Assembly (NCBI GenBank): GCA_021200215.1
Contig: JAJQGV010000104.1
Coordinates: forward strand, 1-40,580
Length of the DNA: 40,580 nt
Direction: 5' to 3'
Source: Ruminococcus sp.
GTDB lineage: Bacteria; Bacillota; Clostridia; Oscillospirales; Ruminococcaceae
Part shown: one piece after another, positions 26,453 to 36,045 of the stretch
Layout of the letters: every line of letters starts with the position of its first letter
Numbering within the stretch: position 1 is the stretch's first letter
Translations under genes and position numbers: made by a program
Notes under the pieces: model-generated
The model's input: the letters and a program-made list of their open reading frames with translations, nothing else
Databases searched by the model: none
What the model was told of the DNA's origin: nothing

Positions 26453-27265
26453 ATGAATTTCGATTCAAAAAAAATTGCTCAAGAAACCGTCGATATTATA
26501 AAGCATGGCGGTTACAAAGAATATGTTTTTAACAAAGATATATCTAAGGCTATACTATATACACCCTTAGAACTTGAAAGTATGTCTGTAAGTATACCTA
26601 CAGATGTTCCTAACGCTAAGATTACTCTATACAACGAGGATACTTGCCAATGTGCTAGAAAGTTTTTATGTGATGGATATACTTGCATATTAAACTTTGC
26701 ATCTGCAAAGCACGTAGGCGGTGGATTCCTTAACGGTGCTATGGCTCAAGAAGAGGCTATCTGTAGGAACTCTTCCCTATATGCCTCTATAAGTAGTAAC
26801 GATGCTAAGGGTTACTACGAATATAACAACCGTACTGATGAAGAACTATACTCCGATTACATTATATTCTCTCCATGTGTAGAAGTATTTCGTGACGGAA
26901 GAGGACGACTATTAGACTATCCATATCCTATTACTATATCTGCAATAACATCACCTGCGGTAAACGTACATAGAGCTAAACATTACAGTGAAGCAGATAT
27001 CTCTAAGTGCATGACTCAACGTGCAGAGTATATACTAAAGGTTGCTGTATGTAATCAAGTTAAGAATATAGTGTTAGGTGCATGGGGTTGTGGAGTCTTT
27101 GGAAACTCTCCTACAGATGTTTCTAATATTTTTAAGTATCTACTGTTTGAAAAAGGTTATGCTAAGTGTTTCAACAATGTATCATTTGCGATATATGGTT
27201 TAAACTTAGAGAACTATACAGCGTTTAAAAACACTTTCGATTCAATGTTAGGAAAGATGCCATAA
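26453..27265 (+). CDS. Bacterial poly(ADP-ribose) glycohydrolase-like protein
   Basis: This 270-residue macrodomain protein matches the TIGR02452/DUF2263 group of microbial PARG-like enzymes. The PARG signature G-G-G (89-91), seven residues, Q99-E100-E101 is intact, so ADP-ribose removal from proteins or nucleic acids is the likely activity. A-W-G-C-G-V-F-G-N near residue 210 is the second macrodomain loop. AAGGAGG precedes the ATG. No ADP-ribosyltransferase partner is seen in the window. A bidirectional terminator follows. Confidence 0.9.
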   Translation: MNFDSKKIAQETVDIIKHGGYKEYVFNKDISKAILYTPLELESMSVSIPTDVPNAKITLYNEDTCQCARKFLCDGYTCILNFASAKHVGGGFLNGAMAQEEAICRNSSLYASISSNDAKGYYEYNNRTDEELYSDYIIFSPCVEVFRDGRGRLLDYPYPITISAITSPAVNVHRAKHYSEADISKCMTQRAEYILKVAVCNQVKNIVLGAWGCGVFGNSPTDVSNIFKYLLFEKGYAKCFNNVSFAIYGLNLENYTAFKNTFDSMLGKMP

Positions 27266-27266
27266 G

Positions 27267-27299
27267 AACTAAAGACGGATTAAAAATCCGTCTTTAGTT
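27267..27299. terminator. Bidirectional terminator
   Basis: A 14-bp perfect stem, AACTAAAGACGGAT with ATCCGTCTTTAGTT and a 5-nt loop, lies between the convergent PARG and LRR genes. T-rich sequence follows on the plus side. It probably serves both strands. Confidence 0.88.
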
Positions 27300-27309
27300 T
27301 TATAATTAA

Positions 27310-29451
27310 CTATCTTCGATGTTTTTTTGTTTTAGAGTTCTTTTTCTTCTTCTTTTTCTTACGTTTATACTTCTGTGGATTGTTTTTCCTATCCTTTAGG
27401 TATAGAATTAAAGATAGTATGGTTAATAGTATGACTAAACCACCAATCGTTCCAAATATAATCTTTTTATCTACGGGTTGTTGAGCTACTTCCTCATCGT
27501 CGATATCGTCGTTTACTACTGCATACTCTTTGCTAACGGCAGGTACTACGAAATCATCTTTAGTTTGAAAGTTTATCATTTTAGCAGTGGCATACTCTTG
27601 AGCAGTGGAATCCTCGTCACCCACTAGAGTAAAACCATCTACCATAGAGTATGTGCTGTATATATCGTTGTAGTCGAAACCGAAAGCCATATCGCCTATT
27701 TGAGTAAGTGAAGTAGGTAGTATGGCATACTTTAGATTACTACACGACAAGAAACATTTACTTCCTACAGAAAGCAGACCCTCATTAAAGGTTATATTGG
27801 CTAGATTCTTACACCCATAAAAGCCTTGATTTCCTATAGACATAACCGTTGAAGATATTACTACGGTCTGTAAGTTTTCGCATCTGTAGAAAGCACCACC
27901 CATAATCTTGCTAACACCATTTTGAATGACTACTCTAGTTATGTTAGTATTTAGAGCAAAGGCTTCACTACCGATTATATTAACGTTATATGGTATGGTT
28001 ATAGAGCCACCTACACCTACATACTTGTAAAGGTAGTCACCAGCTATTGCGAATCCGTTAGTAGATTCATCTAACCAAATGGTATTAGAGAACGCATTGT
28101 TTCCTACATACTGTATTCCGTCATAAAAAGATATATTAGTTAGAGATGTACAGTTTGCAAAGGCAGAATCATATATAGTTTTTAAAGATTCTGGCATAGT
28201 TAAATTAGTAAGTCCTTCTACGTCTTGGAATGCTGAATATGATATGGATACTATACCCTCTGGAATCTCCTCATCGAAAGAGTTTACTACGGGTTCGTAT
28301 AGAGAAGTTTCATCGTTGTATACATACGAGTACTTATATGTTGGAAAATATCGGTAGTAAACACTGCCTATTATTATGTTTTCAGAGCTTTCTTTGCAAG
28401 TGTTGTAGTATGCAGTATCTTCAATAGCATACGCTCCCATAAAAGATAGTGTACTTGGCACAGATAAAGTTTCTAAACTTTTGCAACCACTAAAAGCGTG
28501 TTCCATGATGGCACTAATACCAGTATATTCAGCAGTAACGCCCTCTTTTAAAGTAGATACATACACCGAAACGGGATTGATTGCAATATTTTCTTCTTCC
28601 TCCTCGTCATCATCTTCAGCGATAGTTTCTTCAATATCGGTATTCTCTTCTTCTTCCTCTTCATCATCATAGGTAGTGGAGTAATAGCTATCATAGTCAT
28701 AGTTGTAGGTATCATCTTCATAAGTAGTAACATCTTCTGTAGTAGTGTAACCGTAGTAATCGTAAGATGCAGTAGTATCATAAGTAGTGGAGTAGTAACT
28801 ATTATAATCATAGGAGTTGTTAGCATCTTCGGAATAGTCAAAACTGTAACCGTTGTAACTATATGAATCCTCATCAGAAGTAGTAGCATCGGTAGTAACT
28901 AGATTGCCATAGTAGTCATAGGTATCACCATATAGGTTTTCGTCCTCAATATCTGTAGTAGATGTAACGTCCTGAAAAGTAACCGATTGTAGATTCTTAC
29001 AGTTGCTAAATGCATACTCTCCTACCGTCTTAACGGTGCTAGGAATTACTATACTAATCAAACTAGAACAGTTTTGAAAAGCGTTCTCAGATATTGCAGT
29101 TACGGGATATCCATTTATCACCGATGGCATAGTATAGTAAGAAAAGTTCACAGTCTTATCATACCCAGTAATGGTAACTTGATTATTTTCTATAACGTAG
29201 GTTAGGTCGGTAAACACATCATCATCTGATACGATTTCGACAGAAGCATTTTCATCTATATCTATACCATATATGTAATCTCCATAACCGTCGCTGTCAT
29301 TTGCACCATAGGAGTAGTTATCGCTGTAGTCATTGTAGCCATAATTGTAGTCATCTACACCAGCGAAAGCACCCGCCCAGATGGTATTAAAGTTAGAAGA
29401 TATCATAGCCAATGTAACAACTAAAGATATTATAACTCGTTTATTAATCAT
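27310..29451 (-). CDS. BspA-type leucine-rich repeat surface protein
   Basis: This 713-residue protein has an N-terminal signal peptide (about 1-29) and LRR_5/BspA-type repeats with the N-A-F-x-N-C-x-x-L-x-x-I/V pattern (about 105-165 and 310-640). A membrane helix near 660-683 is followed by an extremely lysine-rich cytoplasmic tail. Between the two repeat blocks lies an insert of about 110 residues made almost wholly of Y, D, S, T and E, including a repeated S-Y-Y-S-T-T-Y-D unit and poly-Glu runs. It is probably a membrane-anchored surface or adhesion protein. It has its own promoter and terminator. Confidence 0.88.
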   Translation of the reverse strand: MINKRVIISLVVTLAMISSNFNTIWAGAFAGVDDYNYGYNDYSDNYSYGANDSDGYGDYIYGIDIDENASVEIVSDDDVFTDLTYVIENNQVTITGYDKTVNFSYYTMPSVINGYPVTAISENAFQNCSSLISIVIPSTVKTVGEYAFSNCKNLQSVTFQDVTSTTDIEDENLYGDTYDYYGNLVTTDATTSDEDSYSYNGYSFDYSEDANNSYDYNSYYSTTYDTTASYDYYGYTTTEDVTTYEDDTYNYDYDSYYSTTYDDEEEEEENTDIEETIAEDDDEEEEENIAINPVSVYVSTLKEGVTAEYTGISAIMEHAFSGCKSLETLSVPSTLSFMGAYAIEDTAYYNTCKESSENIIIGSVYYRYFPTYKYSYVYNDETSLYEPVVNSFDEEIPEGIVSISYSAFQDVEGLTNLTMPESLKTIYDSAFANCTSLTNISFYDGIQYVGNNAFSNTIWLDESTNGFAIAGDYLYKYVGVGGSITIPYNVNIIGSEAFALNTNITRVVIQNGVSKIMGGAFYRCENLQTVVISSTVMSIGNQGFYGCKNLANITFNEGLLSVGSKCFLSCSNLKYAILPTSLTQIGDMAFGFDYNDIYSTYSMVDGFTLVGDEDSTAQEYATAKMINFQTKDDFVVPAVSKEYAVVNDDIDDEEVAQQPVDKKIIFGTIGGLVILLTILSLILYLKDRKNNPQKYKRKKKKKKKNSKTKKHRR

Positions 29452-29537
29452 TTTGAGATTCCTTTCACATACAAAATAGTGTGCGTGTATTAAAATCTTA
29501 TTAGATAATATGTTCTAATAGATTACAATACTCTACT

Positions 29538-29566
29538 ATTATAACTCTTTTTTTGACCATTTTCAA
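29538..29566 (-). promoter_or_regulatory. Promoter of the LRR protein gene
   Basis: The minus strand reads TTGAAA (29561-29566), 17 nt, TATAAT (29538-29543), and starts about 80 nt before the ATG. Confidence 0.75.
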
Positions 29567-29605
29567 GATTTAATACAAAATATATATATATCTTTTTTAT
29601 GGGAT

Positions 29606-29639
29606 AAAAAATCCGAACGGTTTTACCGCTCGGATTTTT
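29606..29639 (-). terminator. Terminator of the tetR-RND operon
   Basis: On the minus strand AAAAATCCGAGCGG pairs with CCGTTCGGATTTTTT with one mismatch and a short loop, ending in a T-run 18 bp after the RND stop. Confidence 0.88.
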
Positions 29640-29657
29640 AACAAACCAATTTTAAGA

Positions 29658-32600
29658 TTAATCTTCAATGTAGTCTAATTCAGAGTTATCAATCTTCTTC
29701 ATAGGTTTCTTATTAAAGATATCATATATAATAGGTATTATGAATAGAGTAGTAAACGTAGCATATATCAAGCCACCTATAGTTACTATTGCAATAGGTT
29801 GCATCATGTCGCTACCCATACCGTTACCAACAGCCATCATTACTAAACCTAAGATGGTAGTAATAGCTGTCATCAATATAGGTCTTAAACGAGTGCTACC
29901 TGCCTCAATGATAGCTTCTTTCTTATCCATACCTTCTAATCTAAGTTGATTAATATAATCCACTAGCACTATACCGTTATTAACTACTATACCAGATAGC
30001 ATTACGAATCCTATTACACTAATAACGCTTAAGTCCTTGCCCGTTATTAATAGACCTAAGAAACCACCTGTAAAGGCTAAAGGCATAGTAAACATTACTA
30101 TGAATGGCGATTTTAACGATTGGAACTGTGCAACCATAATTAAATATATCAATAATATAGCTAATAGTAGCATCAATGCTAGTTGTTCCATAGCTTCCAT
30201 AATAGTTTCATTTTCACCAGCGAACTCTACCTCATAGCCTTCTGGGACTTCATAGTCTTGCAAAACGTCTTGAGCGTCATTAGTTACTAAGCCTACGTTA
30301 TAGCCATCGGCGATAGTACCCGTTACAGAGATATATCTAGTTTGATTCTCTCTACCAATAGATGATAGCGTAACACCATCTTCTACGGTAGCTATATCGG
30401 TAAGCTTTATCTCCTTAGTAGGAGTTTCAGTATTTTGGTCATCAGATAATAGCGAACTAGAGTCCTCATCATCTTGAGCATCATTATCTGTAACGGTAAA
30501 CTTATGATTTTTAATGCTTTCTCTAGTAACCTCATCGGTAGATTCTTTATCTACTATAATATCAATGGTTTTGCCATCTAAAGAGATTTGTGTAGCTGTA
30601 CTAGAAGTTGAAATCTCTCCTGCCAATTCCATGTATATTTGAGCCACTGTAAGACCATTTAACATAGCCTTTTCCTTATCAACAGTTATCTTTAACTGTG
30701 GTGATGGGTTTTCCATGCCATCATCGACTTCACCGACACCCTCTACAGTAGAAAGTATTTCAGATATATCTGTAGCTATAGTCTGTAAAGTATCTAATTC
30801 ACTACCCTTAATGTTAATAGTTATTCCCGAACCGCCCAATGCAGATAAATCCATACTTGAACCACTAGCAGATAGTTCAAAGTCAGAATCTTCAAACATG
30901 GTATTAATTTGAGTAGCTATCTCTTGGCTAGTGCGTTTTTTATCTTCTTTTAGTATAACGTACATAGAAACTTCAGTTTCAGAAGTATCTCCGCCAATAC
31001 CTAACGTAGATGCCATACCGCCCGATAGCATAGCTCCGATAGTGTCTACCTCTTCGATTTCATTTTGAATCTTTTCCATAACATCGTTAGAGGTTTCAAT
31101 GGTTTCATCTAATATTGAACCATCTGGCATAGTTAAGCTTACCGAGATTTGAGTACTATCCATATCTGGCATAAATGAAACACCCCTAGATACAGCACCA
31201 TATGCAGATATGCCTAACATTGCAACTACTAATATTAATGCTACTGCCTTTAGATTCAATACCTTTTCAAGAGCCTTAGCATATATGCCCCTAAGTCTAT
31301 CGAATATAGGAGTCTTAACCTCTTTAACGGTGGTTAGCATTCTAGAGGTTAAAGCAGGTACTACCGTAAGAGATACTATTAAACTAGTTGTTAAAGAGTA
31401 TGCTATGGTTAAAGCCATATCTACAAACAGAGTCTTAGTTAAACCCTCTACGAACACTATAGGAGCAAATACACATATAGTAGTTAGCGTAGATGACGTA
31501 ATAGCTCCAGCTACTTGCTTAGCACCACTAACCGATGACTGTATGGCACTCTTGCCTAAATGCCTTATACGATACACGTTCTCGATAACTACTACCGAGT
31601 TATCTACAAGCATACCTACACCTATTGCTAAACCAGACAAGGATATTATATTCAATGATATTCCCGAAAAGTACATTAAGCCTATGGCAAATATTACACT
31701 TATTGGAATCGAACAAGCTACTATCAAGGTAGGACGCCAATCTTTTAAGAATAAGAATAGTACTATTATTGCAAATATTGCACCCTCTAAAAGGTTTTCA
31801 ATTACAGAGTCTACTATTAAGTCTATATAGTCACCTTGATTCATTAACTGCACAAATGATATTGAACTATCTTCCTCAGAGATGCTTTCAAACTTATCTA
31901 ATAAATTTTCTGCAACTTCAGCGGTAGAGTAACCGTTCTGTTTTTGAAAAGTAAGTATAATACCATCTTCACCGTCTACCGATGCATATATAGAATCCGA
32001 GTTGTCAGTTAAGAATACATCTGCAACGTCTTGTAATGTTATTGGGTCTAAGCCGTCTATATTCAAATCGAATAGTACAAGATTTTTTAACTCTTCCACG
32101 CTGTCAATCTTATCGCCCACTTTAATTAAATAGTCCACACCTTCTTCGGTAACATAACCTGCAGGCATAGAGAAGTTTTGAGCTTGTAGTATCTGAGATA
32201 TCATATCTACGGTAATAGTATCCTCAACAGATGCACTGTCAAGAGCCTGTTCAACGGTATCGTCCCAACTATCCAACTGTTCGTCTAACTGTTCTTCTGC
32301 TGTATTTATGGCATCTAAACCGTCATTTAATTCTTTTCCAGTATCGTTTTTAGTCTTTTCAAGTTCAGCCTCGCCCTCATTTAATTGAGTTTTAGCGTCA
32401 TCTAATTGGCTTGAGCCTTCTTCTAACTGCTCTTTAGCCTCATTTAGAGCTGTTTGACCTTCTAACGCTTGAGTTTTTGCAGCAAGTAGCTGTTCTTTAC
32501 CACTAGCCACTTCAACCATAGCACTTTGAACCTCTTCTAACTTAGAAGATAGTTCATCTCTTTGAGCAGAAAGTTCTTCCTTAGCAGAGTTGATAGTGGA

Positions 32601-33797
32601 TATTCCATCGTCAATTTCGGTAAGTTTAGATTGTATTGCAACTGCAAAAGAAGATAGGTCGGTTATTTGAGTAGGGTCTAAGTCTAACTGTTCAACTAGT
32701 TGCTTTAAAAGTAACATTTGAGATATAGGGTCTGTTGCAATAGATGAACCTATACCACTAACAGTACCTTCCATCATGGTTTCAATCTGATTGATAGCTT
32801 CATTCATAATTTGAGATTTAGCTAAGTTCAACTGTTCAAGTTGAGTATCCATTTGAGCGATAGCATCATCTATTTGAGCAATACCATCTATAAGTTGAGT
32901 TTCACCCTCAGTTAGGGCAAGTTCTGTTTCGTTTAGAGTCTTTTCACTAGCCTCAATTTCAGCCAAACCTTCAAGGAGTTCTTCTTCCTTAGCAGATAGT
33001 TCCTCTTGAGTATCAGCGAGTTTAATCTCATTCTTTAATATTTCAAACCTACTTTCGGTAATGGTTTGAGAGCCTTCAATCATGCCGTCATTAAACTGTT
33101 CAAGAGCTTCTTCTAACTCCATCTTACTTTCAGAGAGTTCTTCTTTAGCATCGTCTAACTGTTCTTTAGCGTCATCGAGCGTGTTAGATACACTCTGTTT
33201 TAACTTCTTGTTAATCTCATCTACCTTTTCTTGTCTAATTACAACGTTAATACTTTCCTCAAGAAGTCCCGATGCGGATACACTACCGACACCGTCAACG
33301 CTTTCAAGGGTAGGAATTAAAGTATCATTAGCATAGTCAGAAATCTCTTGAATGGACATACCATCTACACTAAGTGCAGATACCATAACAGGCATCATAT
33401 CGGGGTTTAACTTCATAATTATTGGATTGCCTATCGAATCACTCCAAGATGATGCTATGGTATCCAAACTTTCACGCATATCTACGGTAATGGAGTCCAT
33501 ATTAGCATCGTCATTAAACTCTAATATTACTAAAGATACGTTTTCACTAGAGGTCGATGAGATATTGTTTATATTGTTCATAGATGCCATAGATTGTTCT
33601 ATTGGTCTAGTAACGGTTTCTTCGACCTCTTCGGGACTAGCACCAACATATGTAGTCATAACTATGGCATAAGGTAGATTCATACTAGGTAGTAAGTCGG
33701 GAACCATCTTAGTAAATGACACTATTCCTAAGACCACTACAACTATTACACATACCAATACAGTAAAGGGTTTTTTTACACTAAATTTAGAAAACAT
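29658..33797 (-). CDS. RND-family efflux permease with coiled-coil insert
   Basis: This is a 1379-residue AcrB/HAE1-type permease. TM1 is at about 10-30, followed by porter segments with P-L-L-P-S-M-N-L-P-Y and V-x-G-A-S-P-E-E-V-E. The transmembrane block has the usual central motifs (G-L-A-I-G-V-G-M-L-V-D-N-S-V-V-V-I-E-N), and a second large loop and second transmembrane half end near the C-terminus. Residues about 200-515 are an extra, mostly coiled-coil segment rich in E, L, D, K and Q. No adaptor or outer-membrane channel gene is nearby, as expected in a Gram-positive. It lies 29 bp after tetR and is probably controlled by it. Confidence 0.93.
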   Translation of the reverse strand: MFSKFSVKKPFTVLVCVIVVVVLGIVSFTKMVPDLLPSMNLPYAIVMTTYVGASPEEVEETVTRPIEQSMASMNNINNISSTSSENVSLVILEFNDDANMDSITVDMRESLDTIASSWSDSIGNPIIMKLNPDMMPVMVSALSVDGMSIQEISDYANDTLIPTLESVDGVGSVSASGLLEESINVVIRQEKVDEINKKLKQSVSNTLDDAKEQLDDAKEELSESKMELEEALEQFNDGMIEGSQTITESRFEILKNEIKLADTQEELSAKEEELLEGLAEIEASEKTLNETELALTEGETQLIDGIAQIDDAIAQMDTQLEQLNLAKSQIMNEAINQIETMMEGTVSGIGSSIATDPISQMLLLKQLVEQLDLDPTQITDLSSFAVAIQSKLTEIDDGISTINSAKEELSAQRDELSSKLEEVQSAMVEVASGKEQLLAAKTQALEGQTALNEAKEQLEEGSSQLDDAKTQLNEGEAELEKTKNDTGKELNDGLDAINTAEEQLDEQLDSWDDTVEQALDSASVEDTITVDMISQILQAQNFSMPAGYVTEEGVDYLIKVGDKIDSVEELKNLVLFDLNIDGLDPITLQDVADVFLTDNSDSIYASVDGEDGIILTFQKQNGYSTAEVAENLLDKFESISEEDSSISFVQLMNQGDYIDLIVDSVIENLLEGAIFAIIVLFLFLKDWRPTLIVACSIPISVIFAIGLMYFSGISLNIISLSGLAIGVGMLVDNSVVVIENVYRIRHLGKSAIQSSVSGAKQVAGAITSSTLTTICVFAPIVFVEGLTKTLFVDMALTIAYSLTTSLIVSLTVVPALTSRMLTTVKEVKTPIFDRLRGIYAKALEKVLNLKAVALILVVAMLGISAYGAVSRGVSFMPDMDSTQISVSLTMPDGSILDETIETSNDVMEKIQNEIEEVDTIGAMLSGGMASTLGIGGDTSETEVSMYVILKEDKKRTSQEIATQINTMFEDSDFELSASGSSMDLSALGGSGITINIKGSELDTLQTIATDISEILSTVEGVGEVDDGMENPSPQLKITVDKEKAMLNGLTVAQIYMELAGEISTSSTATQISLDGKTIDIIVDKESTDEVTRESIKNHKFTVTDNDAQDDEDSSSLLSDDQNTETPTKEIKLTDIATVEDGVTLSSIGRENQTRYISVTGTIADGYNVGLVTNDAQDVLQDYEVPEGYEVEFAGENETIMEAMEQLALMLLLAILLIYLIMVAQFQSLKSPFIVMFTMPLAFTGGFLGLLITGKDLSVISVIGFVMLSGIVVNNGIVLVDYINQLRLEGMDKKEAIIEAGSTRLRPILMTAITTILGLVMMAVGNGMGSDMMQPIAIVTIGGLIYATFTTLFIIPIIYDIFNKKPMKKIDNSELDYIED

Positions 33798-33826
33798 TTC
33801 AGCTCACACGCCCATATAAGGGCGTT

Positions 33827-34444
33827 CTAACTCCTTTCTACTAATATTCCATTTTTTATAATCATTAGTTGGCGTTTAAACTCTTCTATGTAGATGTGCT
33901 TATTGTTAGGCTGTTTAATGGTTTTTATAACGGTTTTACCGCCAAGTGTGGATATTATCTCTAGGACGTTAATAATATCGTTTCGCTCAGAGTACTTAAA
34001 TGTACTTGAATCTATTAATGTTATTAACATATCTATGACGTTTTTTATTTCATCAGTTCCAACTATTTGATTGAAAAAGTTTTCATTACCTCGCATAGTA
34101 TCAAAGACATAGAAACACAACCTTTGATTATTATCCTTTTCCGTAAAGGTTATGGTACATTCTAACATTTCTAACGTAAGGTTAAATATATCGATATCCT
34201 TTTTTAATGAATGTTGTTTAATTCTGTCTATCATATCGTTCTTATAACCGCTCATAATCTCACGAATTAGGTCGTTCTTATCATCAAAGTATTGGTAGAA
34301 AGAACCTCTTGATATGTTGGCACTTTTAATAATCTTATTTATAGAAACTTCGTTTATTGGAACTCTTGAAAACTCACTCACAGCAGCATTTAAAATCCTT
34401 TCACGTTTTTCTATCGGAAGATTATAGAATCTTTGCTTAGGCAT
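33827..34444 (-). CDS. TetR-family repressor
   Basis: This 205-residue protein has the TetR N-terminal helix-turn-helix (I-L-N-A-A-V-S-E-F, then I-S-R-G-S-F-Y-Q-Y-F) and a divergent ligand-binding domain. The start is the ATG 8 nt after GGAGG. An in-frame upstream start adds nine residues with no ribosome site. It is the first gene of a two-gene unit with the RND permease, and its promoter carries two palindromic operators, so autoregulation is likely. Confidence 0.93.
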   Translation of the reverse strand: MPKQRFYNLPIEKRERILNAAVSEFSRVPINEVSINKIIKSANISRGSFYQYFDDKNDLIREIMSGYKNDMIDRIKQHSLKKDIDIFNLTLEMLECTITFTEKDNNQRLCFYVFDTMRGNENFFNQIVGTDEIKNVIDMLITLIDSSTFKYSERNDIINVLEIISTLGGKTVIKTIKQPNNKHIYIEEFKRQLMIIKNGILVERS

Positions 34445-34475
34445 ATATATCACCTCCTTAAATTTTCTCACAATA

Positions 34476-34536
34476 ATGACACCCTGTCACGGTGACATCA
34501 TGTCACTATTATACACTCTTTAAATATCTTTGTCAA
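34476..34536 (-). promoter_or_regulatory. Consensus promoter with tandem TetR operators
   Basis: The minus strand reads TTGACA (34531-34536), 17 nt, TATAAT (34508-34513), a perfect consensus promoter. Directly after the -10 box stand two 15-bp palindromes of the form GTGACAnnnTGTCAC. One at 34492-34506 is perfect and one at 34476-34490 has a single mismatch. They are 16 bp centre to centre. Repressor bound there would block start and escape of RNA polymerase. Confidence 0.88.
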
Positions 34537-34588
34537 TGGATTATTTTTAAATATTTTAACACTCCCCCTATGACACACAAAAAAATAA

Positions 34589-34621
34589 AAACACTCTTTA
34601 TTAGACTTTTAAAGAGTGTTT
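34589..34621. terminator. Inverted repeat, possible terminator
   Basis: A 12-bp perfect stem AAACACTCTTTA / TAAAGAGTGTTT with a 9-nt loop and A/T-rich flanks marks the boundary between the tetR promoter and the decayed region. It could act on either strand. The following 140 bases to 34761 hold no gene I can support. Confidence 0.6.
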
Positions 34622-34761
34622 AAAAATTATTTTAACCATTTATAGGCTAAAGAAAAGCCAAGAGAGATTACTGTTGATGACGGTAACTGAACTACTCATT
34701 GTATTAGTAAAAACTTACAAAAACTCATACAGATTTACAACATAGTCTGAAGATTTTTCAA

Positions 34762-35612
34762 TTAAATTTTCATATTATACAGAAGTTCATCGTTCTTGTT
34801 TTTGATACCCCTAAATGCTTTTTCGATTCTTTTTTCCGAATCAGGCTCATTTTCCTTATCGAGAAGTATAATAAGCCTGTAATTGAAATTCAGATCACCT
34901 GAATTTTTCATCTGGATGTCTGCAAACACCTTCGTAGAATTATCATTAGAAGATAAATCATCATTATTCAGCAAGTTCAGATTGCTTCTTTCTTTTATCC
35001 TCTTTATACAAATTAAGAGTTTCCTGATAATTATCAATTGGATTCGAATGACTTAATTCGTTCTTCCAGCTGTTCAATATCAGCCTGTAGCTCGTCATTA
35101 TATGCTCTCCTTTGCTCAACAATAGCAAGGACAGATGAAACAACTTCAAATATATTTTTGCCACTTCTTGTTCTGTTTTTACATTCATTGGAGAACGCAT
35201 TTATCAAAGTTCCAAGTGACTGTGGTGGAATGTAGGCGAGTAAATCCTGCAATGCTTTTAGTTCCTTACTACCATCACAAATTTCACTTCCACAAATACA
35301 AGTTCCTCTTTGCACAAGAAACTCAATTGTTCTTGCATGAATATCAGGAATACCTTTGTCAACCTTATCAGCATTTTTAAGAACTTCCAATGCATCAGAT
35401 ATAAGCTTTTTATAGAAGAATCTGTAGTTTTCTCGAAAAACAAATATAATATTGTCCGTAGAATTATCAATAAGTACATTATTCTTTTTTATTCGTGATT
35501 CCATACGTTTGCAATCAATTTGCAATCTTTCACCGTCTTCATTTCGAGCAATGATTTCGGTAAGTTTATAACACTCAGATTCAATATCTGGAAGTCGTGC
35601 TTCAATATCTTC
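34762..35612 (-). pseudogene. SMC/DndD-like ATPase remnant with zinc-hook-like motif
   Basis: Three consecutive reading frames make one decayed protein. The first, ending at 35034, has coiled-coil sequence around R-G-T-C-I-C-G-S-E-I-C (a zinc-hook-like CxCG), then P-P-Q-S-L-G-T and more coiled coil. It shifts frame near 35035 (P-I-D-N-Y-Q-E-T-L) and again near 34970 (S-T-K-V-F-A-D-I-Q-M to the stop). No Walker A head is left, so the N-terminal ATPase half is gone. SMC-like or DndD-like ATPases of phage-defence systems have this build, but the exact family is uncertain. Confidence 0.6.
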
Positions 35613-35624
35613 TTACTTCCTCCT

Positions 35625-36045
35625 CTATATTTTTTTGATTTTATTGACCATATCTCTCTCGGAGTTTGCCTTCGAACTGATATTTTTACTTTCCTCAATA
35701 ATAATCCTCGCCCTCATAAAGTCTTAAAACTCTACCACGTCTTTGGATATACTCTTTTGGGTTGGTAGTGCTCGTTAAAATAAATGCTGTTTTTATGCTT
35801 GGAATGTTTACACCTTCATCTAAGCATTTAATTGTAATTAACGCTTGTAATATTTTTCCCTCTGCAAATTGGTCTTTTATGATTTGTCTTTCCTCAATAT
35901 CTTCTCTTGAGGTATACTGCGATACTCTCATATTAAGTTGATTTCCCAACAAATCTGTAACAGCATCTATCTGTCTGATTTCATCTTCATCAACAACCAA
36001 TAAACAATCGCCCTTTATTTTGTTGATTGCGTTCTGAACAAAAGT
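35625..36045 (-). pseudogene. DEAD/DEAH helicase C-terminal remnant
   Basis: The superfamily 2 helicase C-terminal motifs are clear: A-L-I-T-I-K-C-L-D-E-G-V-N-I-P (motif V area) and T-N-P-K-E-Y-I-Q-R-R-G-R-V-L-R (motif VI). The frame stops at 35695 after G-E-D-Y-Y. Another frame then carries what looks like the true end (I-S-S-K-A-N-S-E-R-D-M-V-N-K-I-K-K-I, stop at 35625). The N-terminal RecA domain with Walker A and DEAH is missing, and the gene is joined almost directly to the ATPase remnant. Confidence 0.75.

Noticed and set aside
31210-31830. Long plus-strand open frames opposite the RND gene, and similar ones opposite polC, tsf and the ATPase remnant
   Set aside because: They are antisense shadows of strongly conserved minus-strand genes, with no ribosome site or recognisable domains.
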